64,000 nt of DNA, taken from contig CM060896.1 of the NCBI GenBank assembly GCA_030762935.1, forward strand, positions 12,140,001 through 12,204,000. Direction: 5' to 3'. Below the pieces are notes generated by a model. The model ran no database searches, was not told the DNA's origin, and worked only from the letters and a program-made list of their open reading frames with translations. This document shows positions 22,257 through 33,845 of this stretch, one piece after another (the first letter of the stretch is position 1; each line of letters opens with the position of its first letter). Source of the DNA: Hymenopus coronatus (taxonomy: Eukaryota; Arthropoda; Insecta; Mantodea; Hymenopodidae). Position numbers and translations under genes: made by a program.

Positions 22257-23482
22257 CGAGGGCTGTCCCAGGAGTACCCGACCTGACGTATAGATAGCGG
22301 TTGTTGTTTCAAACAATGGTAAAAAATACCAATCTTAGAATGTTTAAGTATAGTTTGGCGATTTTACATTGTTTAGCATTTGTTTGGCAGCCATCATTAG
22401 TGAATGCTTCCAGCGAATTTATAAACATGGATAAAACTGTCATCATTATGTGATACAATACTTTCATTCGAAAGGTCTTAGTCCAGCTAATATTAAAGCT
22501 GAGCTAGATTCTACTTTGGGGGAGTCTGCTCCTTCGTTTACAACTGTGAAATATTGGGTGGCAAAGTGTAAGCGTGGCTGTATGAGCTGCCAAGAAGAAC
22601 ATCCCAGTGGTTGATCAAATGAGGTAAAGAAAATCCACAAAATAGTATTGGATGGCCGTCGACTGAAAGTGGGTGAACTAGCAGGCATTTAAAAAAATTC
22701 TGTACATTGCACACTGACTGAAATCTGGATGTGAGAAAGTTGTGTACAAGGTTTGCTCACAATACAACAAAATCAGTGTCATGAGGATGTTTCAGTCGAT
22801 GTTTGGCAATGATAAAGCTGAGTTTTAGTGTCGATTCATAATAATGTATAACACCTGGGTCCATTACTTCACATCTGAAATGAAGGAACAATCAAAACAG
22901 AGGATTAAAAGGGGAAAATTGGCTCCAAGGAAGCCAAAGACAGTTCCAACTGCAGGCAAGGTCATGGCGTCAGTTTTCTCAGATGCACGGAGGATAATTT
23001 TCATTGATTATCTCAAAAAAGGAAAACTAATTAACGGCGAATATTATGCGAAATTGTTACAGCGTTTGAGTGATGATATCGAGCAAAAACTGCTACATTT
23101 AGCGAAAAAGAAAGTTTTGTTTCATCAAGACAGTGTACCAGTTCACACGCCCATTATCACCATGGCCAAAATCAATGAGTTAAAGTTTGAATTGCTTCCT
23201 CATGCTTTGCCAGATTTAGTCCCCTCTGATTTTTTTGTTTCCAAACTTGAAGAATTGGCTTGGAGGTAGAAGATTTGCCAACAATCAAAAGCTGAACTCT
23301 GCAGTTGATGGGTATTCTGCCGACCTCAATAGTTCTCACTATAAACTGTGTATCGAAGCTATTGAACATCGCTGGGAAAAGTGTATCGAGCTGAAAGGAG
23401 ACTAAGTAGAGAAATAAAGATGTTTAACCCCAACATATTTGTGCTTTCTTTGCTAGGTCGGGTACTCCTGAGTCAGCCCTCA
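22257..23482 (+). mobile_element. mariner element
   Basis: About 1.23 kb between TA dinucleotides (22255-22256, 23483-23484). The left end is CGAGGGCTGTCCCAGGAGTA and the right end, inverted, is TGAGGGCTGACTCAGGAGTA, then both continue CCCGACCT. Length, TA target and inverted repeats fit the mariner family. Confidence 0.9.
22440..23405 (+). pseudogene. mariner transposase pseudogene
   Basis: The N-terminal HTH region reads FHSKGLSPANIKAELDSTLG (22464 onward) and a second helix-turn-helix lies at about 22640-22690. The catalytic part (22844-23269) has TWVHYFTSEMKEQSKQ, VLFHQDSVPVHTP and PDLVPSDFF. The second and third catalytic Asp are therefore visible. The first, normally in a V-D-E-T-W motif, is replaced (M-Y-N-T-W). 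Stops at 22612 and around 22680-22840 and a frameshift near 23260 also break it. Mariner transposases cut and paste DNA at TA; this one is dead. Confidence 0.85.
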
Positions 23483-23908
23483 TAGGGCTAATCAAGATAT
23501 GCAAGCAAAAATAGTTCTTATTACCAGCTTCCTTGTATGTAGAAGGGAAATAAGGGAATGCAGAGGTTAAAGCAATAGTCTAGTCAACTAGGATCTGAAG
23601 CTTTCTTGGTGACGAACATATTGTAGACATTCTCGGCTTTAAGCCAGGTGTAGTGATGAAGAGTCATCAACGTTTCTGGAGCATGTATATATTACGGTTT
23701 GTCAGTTATATAAAAGTCATCCAGAATGCGACTATTCTCACACTCATAGACACACACACACACACATGGACATTCTTCTAAAAATGCTTTTTTGGATTCA
23801 GGAGGTGCCAAAATATGTATTCCCGGTGAAATCTTTTTAAGGTGCAAATTAATTCCTTCTCTATACACTAAGTACATTTTGTGTAAAGAAACATTAAAAA
23901 AAAAAAAA

Positions 23909-24767
23909 ATGCTTCATTCACATGGCTTTCTCTCCATCTCTGTAACAAATTAATGTTAATGAGCTTATTCTTTATATACTTCATGATAATCGAGATAAAA
24001 ATTAGCAGAAATGTCTTATTACTTGCTTCCTTGAAAGCAGAAGGGAAATAAGGAAGTACACCAGGCTAAACGACAATCAGGTGTTTTAAAATGTGATTGC
24101 TATGGATTGAAATCCATTTCTTTGCATGGCCAGGAGTTGATAATTTCCTGTATGAGCAAAGTTAATTTATTTTAAAACTGAAACAAATAGTAAAGAATAA
24201 TTCGAAATCGGTCAATACCAGGAAAAAGATGTATATGACATAAATTGCTTGTTTTCTTTTTGATTCTTTTTTTTTTTTTTTTGTGTAGTAAGTTTTTGTT
24301 TATCCCTTGCTGTTTATAATTATGTAAAATTGAAAAAGAAATCATCCAGAATAAAGAGGTCTTTAGAGGTTATTCCCAAGAAATTCAAGATATATATTTT
24401 ATTTGTCATTTAAACATCTTAAATATAAGAGATTTTAACAAAATCGTTTGAGCAAATTTTGAGAAAATAAACATTTTCGACATTTTTTTCCATGTAAAGC
24501 GTAGTTAGGGGTAAGGGGATTTTCTTGAAAATCTACGCGTCACCTCTTTGAGTGCTACTGAATTTAAATATCAAGTTAGGTATTTAACGGATTTTTTGTT
24601 TTTGAGCTATGCTGCCCACCCCCATACAGACCTTTTTCTAAAAATGCTCTTTTTTGGATTCAGAGGGTCCCAAAACATGTATTTCCGGCAAAATCTTGGT
24701 ATCGAATTTTTGGGTGCAATACACTATCTATACACTATGCACATAGTACGTGTAGAGAAAGTAAAAA
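23909..24767 (-). mobile_element. HINE-A reference copy (Helentron-like, non-autonomous)
   Basis: Representative copy of the main repeat of the window. In element orientation (minus here) it starts in a T-rich flank with TACTTTCTCTACACG. A near-palindrome around ACTATGTACATAGT follows, then CCGGAAATACATG, a C/CA-rich centre and AACTCCTGGCCAT. It ends with AGAGAAAG followed by a hairpin (CATGTGAA...). The inverted subterminal boxes, hairpin after the 3' box, central CA tract in most copies, T-T flanks and tandem pairs match Helentron-derived HINE/DINE-1 elements. No ORF is conserved between copies. The class is inferred from structure alone; a TIR transposon is the alternative. Confidence 0.75.
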
Positions 24768-24829
24768 TGAACAAGGTAAACTTTGGAATACATCACAATC
24801 TCCTCCTCATTACATCACTTGCATTCCAT

Positions 24830-25127
24830 TCATAGACGGCACTGATGGATAAGTATCTATTTACAACCATAAGATCGGACTCCGTATTAATAGCCATTAA
24901 AATTATTAACATATTTTAATATTCGCATATTTCGTGCTTCGAGGATCTTCCATGTTGTTTATGTCCCCGCCTTCGAGAGACCGTACTAGAGAGCAACCAT
25001 TGGCAGTTAAGCATTTTACCATTGCTGCATTTTGCACCCTCTATGGACAGGCTATGAAACTGTAAAACAAAATAAATGACGATGGAAGATTTCGTGAGTT
25101 AAATTACGGTGCTCTATGCTATTGAGA
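24830..25127 (+). promoter_or_regulatory. Likely RPRD1 promoter and 5' UTR region
   Basis: Unique-looking sequence between the last upstream HINE-A copy and the RPRD1 start codon. It is somewhat richer in CG than its surroundings (24930-25000). No TATA box was identified with confidence. An in-frame TGA at 25095-25097 closes the reading frame upstream. The transcription start site cannot be placed from sequence. Confidence 0.4.
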
Positions 25128-25278
25128 ATGGCATGTTTTACAGAAGGAGCACTAGCGAAAAAGTTAGCGGATTTGAATAATTCGCAACAAAGCATTCAGA
25201 CATTGTCTTTGTGGTTAATTCATCACCGAAAGCATCATGCAACCATAGTAAAAGTATGGTTTAGAGAGTTCCAAAAAG
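25128..25278 (+). CDS. RPRD1: RPRD1 (CREPT-like) coding exon 1
   Basis: Encodes the N terminus of an RPRD1 protein: MACFTEGALAKKLADLNNSQ, then SIQTLSLWLIHHRKH and IVKVWFREFQK. This is the signature of helices 1-3 of the CID domain in RPRD1A/RPRD1B, which bind the Ser2/Ser7-phosphorylated C-terminal domain of RNA polymerase II and help recruit a Ser5 phosphatase (family knowledge). The ATG at 25128 aligns with the family start; an in-frame ATG at 25116 adds only four residues. The exon ends with one base of a codon (G) before the donor GTATGT. With exon 2 it gives G|CT, Ala, as expected in the QK-A-K-NRK junction of the family. Intact, no stops. Whether it is the RPRD1A or RPRD1B orthologue cannot be told. 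Confidence 0.92.
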
Positions 25279-25319
25279 GTATGTGATATTCTATAACCTA
25301 TTGTTTACAAATAGATGAA

Positions 25320-26573
25320 CAAATACCTGTGCTTTAACTATCGATTTAATTTAAACTCGGTTAAGGACAACTATATAACAAGAGTAAATTTTAAGGTTAA
25401 GAGTACCTGCATGGCGCAGCTGAAAGCAAAACAGAGCTGCGTGGAGTTTGCCAACGTAAGCAGCATACGGTTGTTATGGGGGAGACAGACGTTGATACAA
25501 AAAGATGCAAATGAGAATTTCTATGGAACAATATGCTTCTTAAATAACACATAATTTTTCATTTAACCTTTAATTACAATTTCAGAAGAAGTACCGGTAA
25601 CTTGAGCATTTGCTAAAAAATATTACACGTACTTAGTCACACAAATCTAAGGATATTAAAAAACGCAATCTGCGTCATTTCACGCAGGATAGCTTTGGAG
25701 ATTCTTGCATTAGTTCTGTTAATTTGGTATTTTAATATCACTAACATAGACTTATAAATGAATTTAGGAGCTCATAACGTAGCTTGTCGTCAACACCATT
25801 GTTTTAAAAATACTAAACGTTTAAAATGCTATACCTTGTTTCCTTAACAATCGGATATAACTGAGATTGCAAATATCATAGGTGGAAATCCACCAAGAAT
25901 ATAATTTCGGCATTTCTTCGATACCTATAGCTCCTTAGAAAGGGTAAAGTTATACGATGGTTACGTTATACACGCACACTAAAAAGCGGCTCTAATGGCA
26001 GAGTAACAAAAGTACCAAATCAGATCACGTAATGAAGCAATGCCAAGTGGTATAACCAACATATAGAAATAATATGAAAACTGCCAGGGATCATTGAGGT
26101 GTAGACGAGCCGACCCGCCGGCCACGCTTTGGCCGCAAAATGCTTTACTCCTCAACTTATAAAAACATTCCTTATCTATGCTTTGTGGCTTAGGGCTTTC
26201 AACACTGGGCTATGCTTTACGGCTTAGGATCATTAACACTCAAGCATGGTGGTATTTTTTTAGAAATCTACAATTGTGAATAACAACAGTGGTAGCTAAG
26301 AAGCACATCTACAGGGAATATTGGCAAACTATTTACGCACACAACTACAGGTATCAAAGAATGCCCTGATTTTCTATGGAGAAACATTTCTCTGCTTCAG
26401 CATAAGTTTGTAGTAATAATTTTAGCCACAAACCAAAGGCACCTAAAACCAATAGCAAATAATGTACTGTTAACTGGAGCATGATTGGGCTAATTTTTTT
26501 GTATTTTTATTTCATGGTTGAAAATTATACTAGGATAACCTTATAGAAACTCATATCTGTTATTTACTACCAG
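25320..26573. other. Intronic sequence with no recognised repeat
   Basis: The longest stretch in the window without a recognised mobile element. The open frame at 25315-25554 has no family resemblance and is not called a gene. Confidence 0.5.
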
Positions 26574-26704
26574 GGGAATCATTAGCAATTGTGCTAATGT
26601 TTATCTTGATTAGCATGGTGTAGACAAAAGAATAATCTTTTGTAAGAAAAGTTTGTTTGCAGAACTGCTAGAGAAAGGCATGTGAATGGATCATCTCAGA
26701 TTTT
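26574..26704 (+). mobile_element. HINE-A fragment, 3' end
   Basis: Contains the GATTAGCATGGTGTAGACAA segment, the CTAGAGAAAGGCATGTG box and a decayed hairpin. Confidence 0.7.
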
Positions 26705-26895
26705 TAAATAAACATTTTAAAAAATGTGGAACAATTACATCCAGACTTGGGATGATTTTGACCCACATTGTGAAAACACGTTTATGGGTATATATTCTCC
26801 TCTGGAACAATGTAAGATATGACATAGCATGCGACCCAAATACATCTGAACCGCTGTGCAGTGGAAAAACACAGCTACTGCACACAATTGTCGTC

Positions 26896-27172
26896 CTCCG
26901 TGTGTAATGGTTATTATGCAGACTTCGTATACCCAAGGTCGCGGGTTCAAACCCAGCAGAGGATGATGGATTTTCTCGGGTGTAAAAGTCCTTAGCATGG
27001 TTTCCTTCAGAAGGGAAGTAAAGCTGTAGGTCCCGTGTTGTAGATTTATGGCACGTAAAAGAACCTCAAGCCTGATAGAAAGGCCTCTGAGCAAACTTAA
27101 GCAATGTTTCATGCCCAACTTAGAATGGCATGCTGAGACCCACTAGTTAAAGAGCGTCCATAAATAACACAT
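26896..27172 (+). mobile_element. SINE-A, full-length copy
   Basis: Head at 26896 resembles a tRNA: GTAATGGTTA-type A box and GGTCGCGGGTTCAAACCC with a B-box match, closed by an acceptor-like CCTCCG/AGAGGA pairing. The body carries ATGGATTTTCTCGGGTGTAA, AAGGGAAGTAAAGC and GGCACGTAAAAGAACCTC, ending GTCCATAAATAACACATC. Related copies: 3909-4155, 28809-29094, 43974-44171, 54056-54204, and the head array at 49249-50463. SINEs are moved by LINE enzymes; the partner LINE was not identified. Confidence 0.85.
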
Positions 27173-27429
27173 CATTTGTATATATATTTTTTTTTGCTGT
27201 ACACAAGGTCACGTTGCTGAAATGTTTTCTCTGCTCTGAAAGTGCAGTATTGAGCTGATGGTGATATCGTGTGGTTGAGTTATTACCAGTGTGCTTTATT
27301 ATTTTGTCCTGTACTTAGTTACAAAGTATATTGTGGCTCAGCTTTTGTTTTCTATTCCACAGCATGTATGTATTTAAGATTCATATGTGTTAACACATAT
27401 TGTGAGTGGACTCTCAATAGAGCATACAA

Positions 27430-27665
27430 GGGCAAAATTGACCCACATTTAATATTTTTTATGGACAAGGCTTGGTTCTGCTTTCATGGATGTGTGTGTA
27501 TCCAAAATAATCATTATTGGAGCTCTCAGAAACCTAATATTGTTCATAATGGCAAAAAAATTGGTGTTTGGTGTGCCAAAAGCGGAGAAAGAGTTATAGA
27601 CCCAATTTTTTTCGAGCCAACTGTTGATGCCTGTACATACTATGTTAAAACAATTTTGCCCCCCC
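27430..27665 (+). pseudogene. Tc1/mariner-type transposase fragment
   Basis: DPHLIFFMDKAWFCFHGC, then IQNNHYWSSQKPNIVH, KIGVWCAKSGERVIDPIFFE and YYVKTIL. The order matches the middle of mariner-like transposases of the type whose C-terminal part is at 62258-62608, with D in the first catalytic position. Open but lacking both ends; a C run (27660-27671) follows. Confidence 0.7.
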
Positions 27666-27671
27666 CCCCCC

Positions 27672-28800
27672 TTGTTTTTAGGGGGTTTCCTGTTGTAGCA
27701 GCTATACTGTTTGTTGCGGTGGACTCATACGTAGGGTATCATATGCGGTGAGCTCAGACGTTGGGTGCCCTGTGCGGAGGCCTTATCCCCACATTCAAAA
27801 CACCAGATGCTGAGTTCTCTGCTTTGAGCCCAGATTGATGACGTTGGCAGGACTCACTCTACTACCCACGTACCTGGTGAGGTGAATCTACTACTGGTGA
27901 ATTCGCCTCGGCGTTACTCAGTCTGCACGATGGTTGACTCTCTCGGGGTGTGCAGCTAATGGGGGTAGTTCAGGGAGTGATCTTATAATAATGAAGGCGT
28001 TCGTAACTTTCCTGGAGTTTATTTCTTACTAGGAGAGGCGAGACAAGCACTTTGCTTTGCAATTCTGCTAACTTAAACACTTGTTAGGAACTTAATACTT
28101 GGCTAAGCACACGTAATTATATTTACTTCTTCTTCCTTGATTCTGTTTTATACAATGTAAATTAACACACGTCGCTGACTTTAAATACACTTGATGCACT
28201 GGAAACTACCAAGTTTTCGTTACAAGTTACCATACTTAACTTTGTGCAAAGAAGTGACATTCAGCACGACAACCAATGGCATATTAACAGATAGAAGATG
28301 TGCCTTCTTGGGCTCTTTATATACTAAAAATACTGTCATGGTGACTTCTTTCTGACTGGACAGAAAGGCCGCGTGATTGACGTGAATATTACCCAAAGTC
28401 AATTTTCTCATCCCATGGTGCACTGCAACCCTCACGTGACATGTTCTGGAAAATTACTGTCTTCCAAATTTTAAGATTTACCCTCATCGTAACCCGGTTG
28501 TACGTGAAACCTTTCTAACAAAGTGCTTCTCACACCCTTCTACTATCTTGGCGTCAGCTTTCTATTTCTTCTCCAAGCTGAATTTACTCTGTTAAATACA
28601 TACATTTGTACTCTTTTAGCTTTACATTGCTAAATAATTAATAACTAACAATAGTTTTTATAGAGAATGGTCTCAATGTGTTGTGAATAATAGTAATAGT
28701 AACAATAATAATAACAACAATAATAATACATTTTGGAGTTGTCTGGTTTTGGCCTCAGTTAAAGTTTGCAGCCTACTAACACCTAATGCTTAAAATGTAA
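27672..28800. other. Unassigned intronic sequence
   Basis: Moderately GC-balanced and unlike the HINE-A copies. It could be part of an LTR or another retroelement (note CCTGGAGTTTATTTCTTACT near 28011). No terminal repeats were found. Short AAT/AAC repeats lie at 28682-28732. Confidence 0.35.
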
Positions 28801-28808
28801 ATGGCATG

Positions 28809-29094
28809 TTATTTATGGACACTCTTTAACTACTGTGTTTCTCAGCGTCCCATTCTAAATTGGGCGTGAAAGACTGGTTAGTTTTGCTCAGAGGCCTTTC
28901 AATCAGGCTTGAGGTTCTTTTACGTGCCGTAAATCTACGGCACGGGACCAACAGCTTTACTTCCCTTCCGAAGGAAACCATGCTAAGGATTTTTACGCCC
29001 GAAAAAATCCATCGTCCTCCACCGGGTTTGAACCCGCGACCTTAGGTATATGAAGTTAGCATGATAACCATTACACCACAGAGGACGAATGCTT
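28809..29094 (-). mobile_element. SINE-A, full-length copy
   Basis: The cleanest minus-strand copy. 3' end TTATTTATGGACACTC at 28809, body with TTTTACGTGCCGTAAATC and CTTTACTTCCCTTCCGAAGG, and head GGTTTGAACCCGCGACC to CACAGAGGA at 29094. Confidence 0.85.
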
Positions 29095-29345
29095 GTGCAC
29101 CTAGCAGTGTTGACAAGTGACATTGTTGGTGGAACAGTGGAAAAGTATACAAAGTAATCACCATACTTTTACAACCAGTACTTTAATGTTACAGTTTGAA
29201 CAAATGGGCTACATTGCTTCTATTTTTAACAAAATTATCATTTTTCCCAGATAGTAACAATAACCATCAGAATAAAAGTAAAGAAAGCTTATAGAAAGCT
29301 AATTATATTTTCTTTATTACTGAAATAAATTTACGGGATTACAAA

Positions 29346-29648
29346 TCAGATGTGTTCAATTCACATAACTTTCTCTAGCCATTCCATATACAAACTATTC
29401 TCACAATACATTATTCTTTCATCATCTTGTTAATCGAGATAAACATCAGCAGAGTTGTTCTTATTACTTGCTTCCTTGTAAGTAGAAGGAAAAACATGAT
29501 GCTAAACCGAAAGTTAAATCTTTTAAAAGCTGATCGCTAAGTGAAACAATTGAGGTTAGGTTCACTTGGCATAGTTCTATTTGAGAAAAGTTAGTTTAAA
29601 ATTGAAACAAATAACAAGAAATATCTTGAAAATGACAAACTCTACAAG
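29346..29648 (-). mobile_element. HINE-A fragment, 3' end
   Basis: Hairpin end followed by about 300 bp of family sequence. It meets the next copy at 29652 in the same orientation. Confidence 0.75.
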
Positions 29649-29651
29649 AAA

Positions 29652-30180
29652 AGATCAAATGTGTTCTATTCACATAACTTTCTCTAGTTGTGCAAACAAA
29701 TTTTTCTTACAAAAGATTATTCTTTTATCTATACCAAGTAAATCTAGGTAAACCTTAACAGTATTGGTCTTATTGCTTCCTTGTAAGTAGAAGGGAAATA
29801 AGGGAATATATTAGGCTAAAGTGATAGTCAATCTTTTAAAAACTGGTCACTATGTGAAACAATTGAGGTTTGGTTTGCTTTGCATGGTCCCATTGGAGAA
29901 ATGTTAATTAGTTTAAAATTGAAACCAATAACAACGAATATCCCAAACGTGGTTAACTCTACAAGAAAAATGAATATGACATAAATTATGTGTTTTAACA
30001 AGATCTTCATTTTTTGTGTAATAAGTTTTTGTCTATCTCTTACGGTTTAACCGTAATATAGAATTCTGTAAAACTCGACCACAATAAAGAGGTCTTAGGC
30101 TATTCCCAGAAAAATCAAAATATACATTTTATTTGTGATGTAAATACCTTTATCATACAGTAGTTTAAAATACAGCCGTT
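29652..30180 (-). mobile_element. HINE-A fragment
   Basis: From the hairpin (AAATGTGTTCTATTCACATA) to the TTATTTGTGATGTAAATACC region. The central CA tract and 5' end are missing. Confidence 0.75.
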
Positions 30181-30282
30181 ATGTGATAGTTTTGAAATTC
30201 TTTTCTCTTTGTTTCACCTGCAGAAAGAAAAAAAATCCCCCCCCCCCCCCTTGAGAAATTATTTAAAATATAGGAAAATGAA

Positions 30283-30582
30283 ACTTATTGGAAATGGTTA
30301 ACTCAAAAAGACAAATTGTATATTTTGACAAAATTTACATATTTTGTTGCGCAGTAAGTTTTTGTCTTCTCTTATGGTTTACCAGCAATGACAAGCCATC
30401 CACATTGAAGAGAACTTACGAGGCTATTCCCACAAAATTCAAGATATACATTTTATTTGCCACAAATTTCCATAAACATGTGTTATTTTAATGAAAATTA
30501 TTATAATGTTTGAGAAAATCAAAATTTCCCAAAAATATTCCATTTAAACGACAGTTGGGGTTGTGCAGATTTTCTTAAAAAA
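30283..30582 (-). mobile_element. HINE-A internal fragment
   Basis: Middle of the family only (TAAGTTTTTGTCTTCTCTTA to CAGATTTTCTT). It directly abuts the hairpin end of the next copy. The 102 bases before it include a C run. Confidence 0.65.
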
Positions 30583-31434
30583 ATCTGATGTGTTCCATTC
30601 ACATGACTTTCTCTACATCTGTGCAACTAGTTATTGTTAACACGCTTGTGCTTTTATTTACGTCAAGCTAATCAAGAAATACTCTTATTACTTGCTTCCT
30701 TGTAAGTAGAAGGGAAATAAGGAGTACCATAGTGATAGTCAAAAGCAGGTTGCTATGTGACTGAAGTTCCTTTGTTTGTATGGACAGCAGTTGACAAATT
30801 CCTGTGTGAGAAAAGTATAAGTTTTTCAAAGCTGAAACCAATAACAAGGCATTTCTCAAAAACGACTTACTCCAAAAAAAAAAAAAAATGTATATAACAT
30901 ATTGTGTGTTTTAACGTGCTCTACATTTTTTGTGTGTTAAGTTTTTCTCCATCTCTTACGGTTTAGCACTTAGACACTATTCCGTTAAATTGATCCAGAA
31001 TAAAGTAGTCTTCAGAGGCTATTCCCTGAGAATTTAAGATATACATTTTATTTGTCAGATAAATATCTTTAATATACCTTAGTTTAATCAAAATCTTTAG
31101 AGCCATTTTTGAGAAAATAAAAATTTTCGAAAAAAATTCCATGTAAAGAGTAGTTGGGGTGGGGAGATTTTGTTGAAAATCTTTGTGTTGCAGCCTTGGA
31201 AGATAACAAACCTAAATACCAAGTTTGGTTTTTTTCGTTTTTAAGTTATGCTGCCCCCCCTCCCACACACACAGACACACTCACACAAACATTTTCTAAA
31301 ACGTTTTTTTTTTTTTTTTGATTTTGGGAGTCTCAAAACATGTATTTCCGGTCAAATCTCGGTATCGAATTTTTGGTTGGAGTGCAATACCTTCTCAATA
31401 CACTATGTACATAGTACATGTAGAGAAAGTAAAT
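30583..31434 (-). mobile_element. HINE-A copy, full length
   Basis: Hairpin TGATGTGTTCCATTCACATG at 30585 to ATGTAGAGAAAGTAAA at 31434. CA tract at 31250-31280. Confidence 0.85.
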
Positions 31435-31485
31435 ATTTGTTGCAACCTTGGAATATGCAGATCTTACAAATGTAGTATATAACCA

Positions 31486-31898
31486 ATTTTTACTTTCTCT
31501 AATTGTACTATGTACATAGTGTAGCACCCATAAATTGGATACCGAGATTTCAACGGAAATATATGTTTTGGGACCCCCTGAATTCTAAAAAAAAGATTTT
31601 TAGAAAAGATCCGAGTGTGTGCCTGGGCAGCATATCCCTAAAACGAAAAGTCCGTTGAATACCAAACTTGCTATTTAAGTTCAATATCTTCCAAGGATGC
31701 GACACAAAGGTTTTCAAGAAAATTTTCCCACCCCCAACTACCCATTACATGGAAAAAATTTCAAAAATTCTGATTTGCTCAAAAATGACTAACGATTTTG
31801 ATTAAAATACTTTATGCTTAAGATATTATGACAAACTAAATGTATATCTTGAATTTGTTTTATGTCATATACAGAAAGTCATGTGAACAAATCGATTT
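31486..31898 (+). mobile_element. HINE-A copy with internal deletion
   Basis: 5' end TTTTTACTTTCTCTAATTG at 31486. It breaks off near 31856 and jumps to a remnant of the 3' box and hairpin (AGAAAGTCATGTGAACAAAT). The next copy follows head-to-tail. Confidence 0.75.
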
Positions 31899-32745
31899 TT
31901 AAAATTTCTTTCTCTAGCATGCATGTACGGTGTACATAGTAAGTAGAGCAGGTATTGTATTCCACCCAAAAACTCGATTTCGGGATTTCACCGGAAATAA
32001 GTGTTTTGAGATCCTCTGCTTCCCAGTATATGCACTTTTAGAAAAAAGTCAGGGAGAAAGAGGGGGGGCAGCATAACTAAAGAAAGTCCTTAAAAAAGCA
32101 AACTTGGTATTAAAGTTTAGTGTCTCCCAAGGGAGAGACAGGAAGCTTTTCAAGAAAAGCCATTCCCCAAACTACCCCTACATGGAAATTTTTTGAAAAT
32201 TTGGATTTTCTCAAAATAGCTCTAATGATGTTGATTAAAATACGTATATTAAAGATATTTATTTAATAAATAAAATGTGTATCTTTAATTGCTGGGAATA
32301 AATGGCCTCTGAAGTGCTCTTCATTCTGAATAACTTTTGTATAACTGATAAACCGGTAAGGATAGACAAAACCTTACAGCACAAAAAATATAGCTCTTGT
32401 CAAAACACATCGTTTACGGCTTTTACGTTTTTGTTGTAGAGTTAACGGTTTCCGAGATATTCCTTGTCATTCGTTTCAATTTAAAAAAAAAAAAAACTTG
32501 AACTTTTCTCAAACAAGAAGTCCGTGTTTCGTTTGTTTTATTGCAGGTCATGCAAAGAATTTGAAGAGCTATATGATTGTCATCACATAGTGTTCAGTGT
32601 ATTTCCCTTCTACTCATAAAGAACGGAGTAATAAGACCGTTTTTACTAACACTTATTATACGGTTAGTGTACATTAGAAGTAAGAATGTTTTTTTTAGAG
32701 CTTGTAGAACAAGAGGAGAAAGTCGTGTGAATGGAACACATCAGA
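31899..32745 (+). mobile_element. HINE-A copy, full length, tandem
   Basis: TTTCTTTCTCTAGCATGC to GAACACATCAGA. Head-to-tail with its neighbours on both sides. Confidence 0.85.
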
Positions 32746-33360
32746 ATTTTTACTTTCTCTACATGTACTATGTACATAGCGTATAGAGAAGGTATTGTAA
32801 TGCACACAAAAATTCAATACCGAGATTTCACCGGAAAAAATGGAATGGGTGCCCCTGAACCAAAAAAAAAAAATAGAAAAATGTGTGGGTGTGTTTGTGT
32901 CTGTGGGCAGTATAGCTCAAAAAAGAAAAGACTGTAAAATACCAAACTTGGTTTTTAAGTTTGGTATCTTCCAAGGATGCGGCACGAAGATTTTCAACAA
33001 AATCCCCCCACCCAAAATACCCTTTACATGGAACTTTTTTTCGAAAATTTTGATATTCTCAAAACGATTTTGATTGAAATCGTGTATGAAAGATGTTTAC
33101 CTGACAAATAAAATGTATGTTTTGAATTTTCTGGGAATAGCCTCTGAAGACTACCATTATCTGGACGAATTTTACGGAATTTTGCACAACTGCTAAACCG
33201 CAGGAGATGGACAAAAACTTAACACACAAAAAATGTAGAGCACATTAAAACACACAGTTTATACTATATACATTTTTTTTTCGTGGAGTTGATCGCTTTT
33301 GAGATATTCCTTGTTTTTTGGATTCACCTTTAAAAAACTTATACTTTTCTCATACATGCT
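32746..33360 (+). mobile_element. HINE-A copy, 3' truncated, tandem
   Basis: Starts TTTTTACTTTCTCTACATG directly after the previous hairpin. It stops at CTTTTCTCATACATG, where an inverted copy begins. Confidence 0.8.
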
Positions 33361-33835
33361 CTAAATTTTTCTCTCATGTTTTAGCAGTTATGCAAAATTT
33401 CGTAAAATTCATTCAGAATAAAGTAGTCTTTAGAGGCTATTCCCAGAAAATTCAAGATATACATTTTATTTGTCGTGTAAATATCTTTAATATGCGATAT
33501 TTTAATCAAAATCGTTAGAGCCATTTTTGAGAAAATAAACATTTTCGAAAAAAGTTCCATGTAAAGGGTAGTTTGAGGTGGGGAATTTTTCTCAAAATGT
33601 TCGTGTTGCATCTGTGGAAGATACTAAATTTAAATACCAAGTTTGGTATTTTACTGACTTTTCGTTTTTGAGTTATCGTGTTCACAGACACACGGACCTT
33701 TTTCTGAAAATGCGTTTTTTTTACACAGAGGACCCTTAAATATATATTTCCAGCGAAAACTCGGTATCGAATTTTTGGTTGGGATGCTATACCTTCTCTA
33801 TACACTATGTGCATAGTATGTATAGAGAAAGTAAT
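33361..33835 (-). mobile_element. HINE-A copy, 5' half, inverted
   Basis: Runs from GTTTTAGCAGTTATGCAAA to the terminal TATAGAGAAAGTAA. Its 5' end faces the 5' end of the next copy, 11 bp away. Confidence 0.8.
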
Positions 33836-33845
33836 AAAACAAACT

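Larger units (their letters stand above)
22176..23895 (-). mobile_element. HINE-A copy interrupted by mariner
   Basis: The family sequence is present at 22176-22256 and again from 23483 to 23895. The mariner element occupies the gap at a TA. Confidence 0.8.

Noticed and set aside
22844..23269. Intact host gene derived from mariner
   Set aside because: The open part lacks the first catalytic Asp, has lost its N terminus to stops and sits between mariner ends at a TA; it is an ordinary dead copy.
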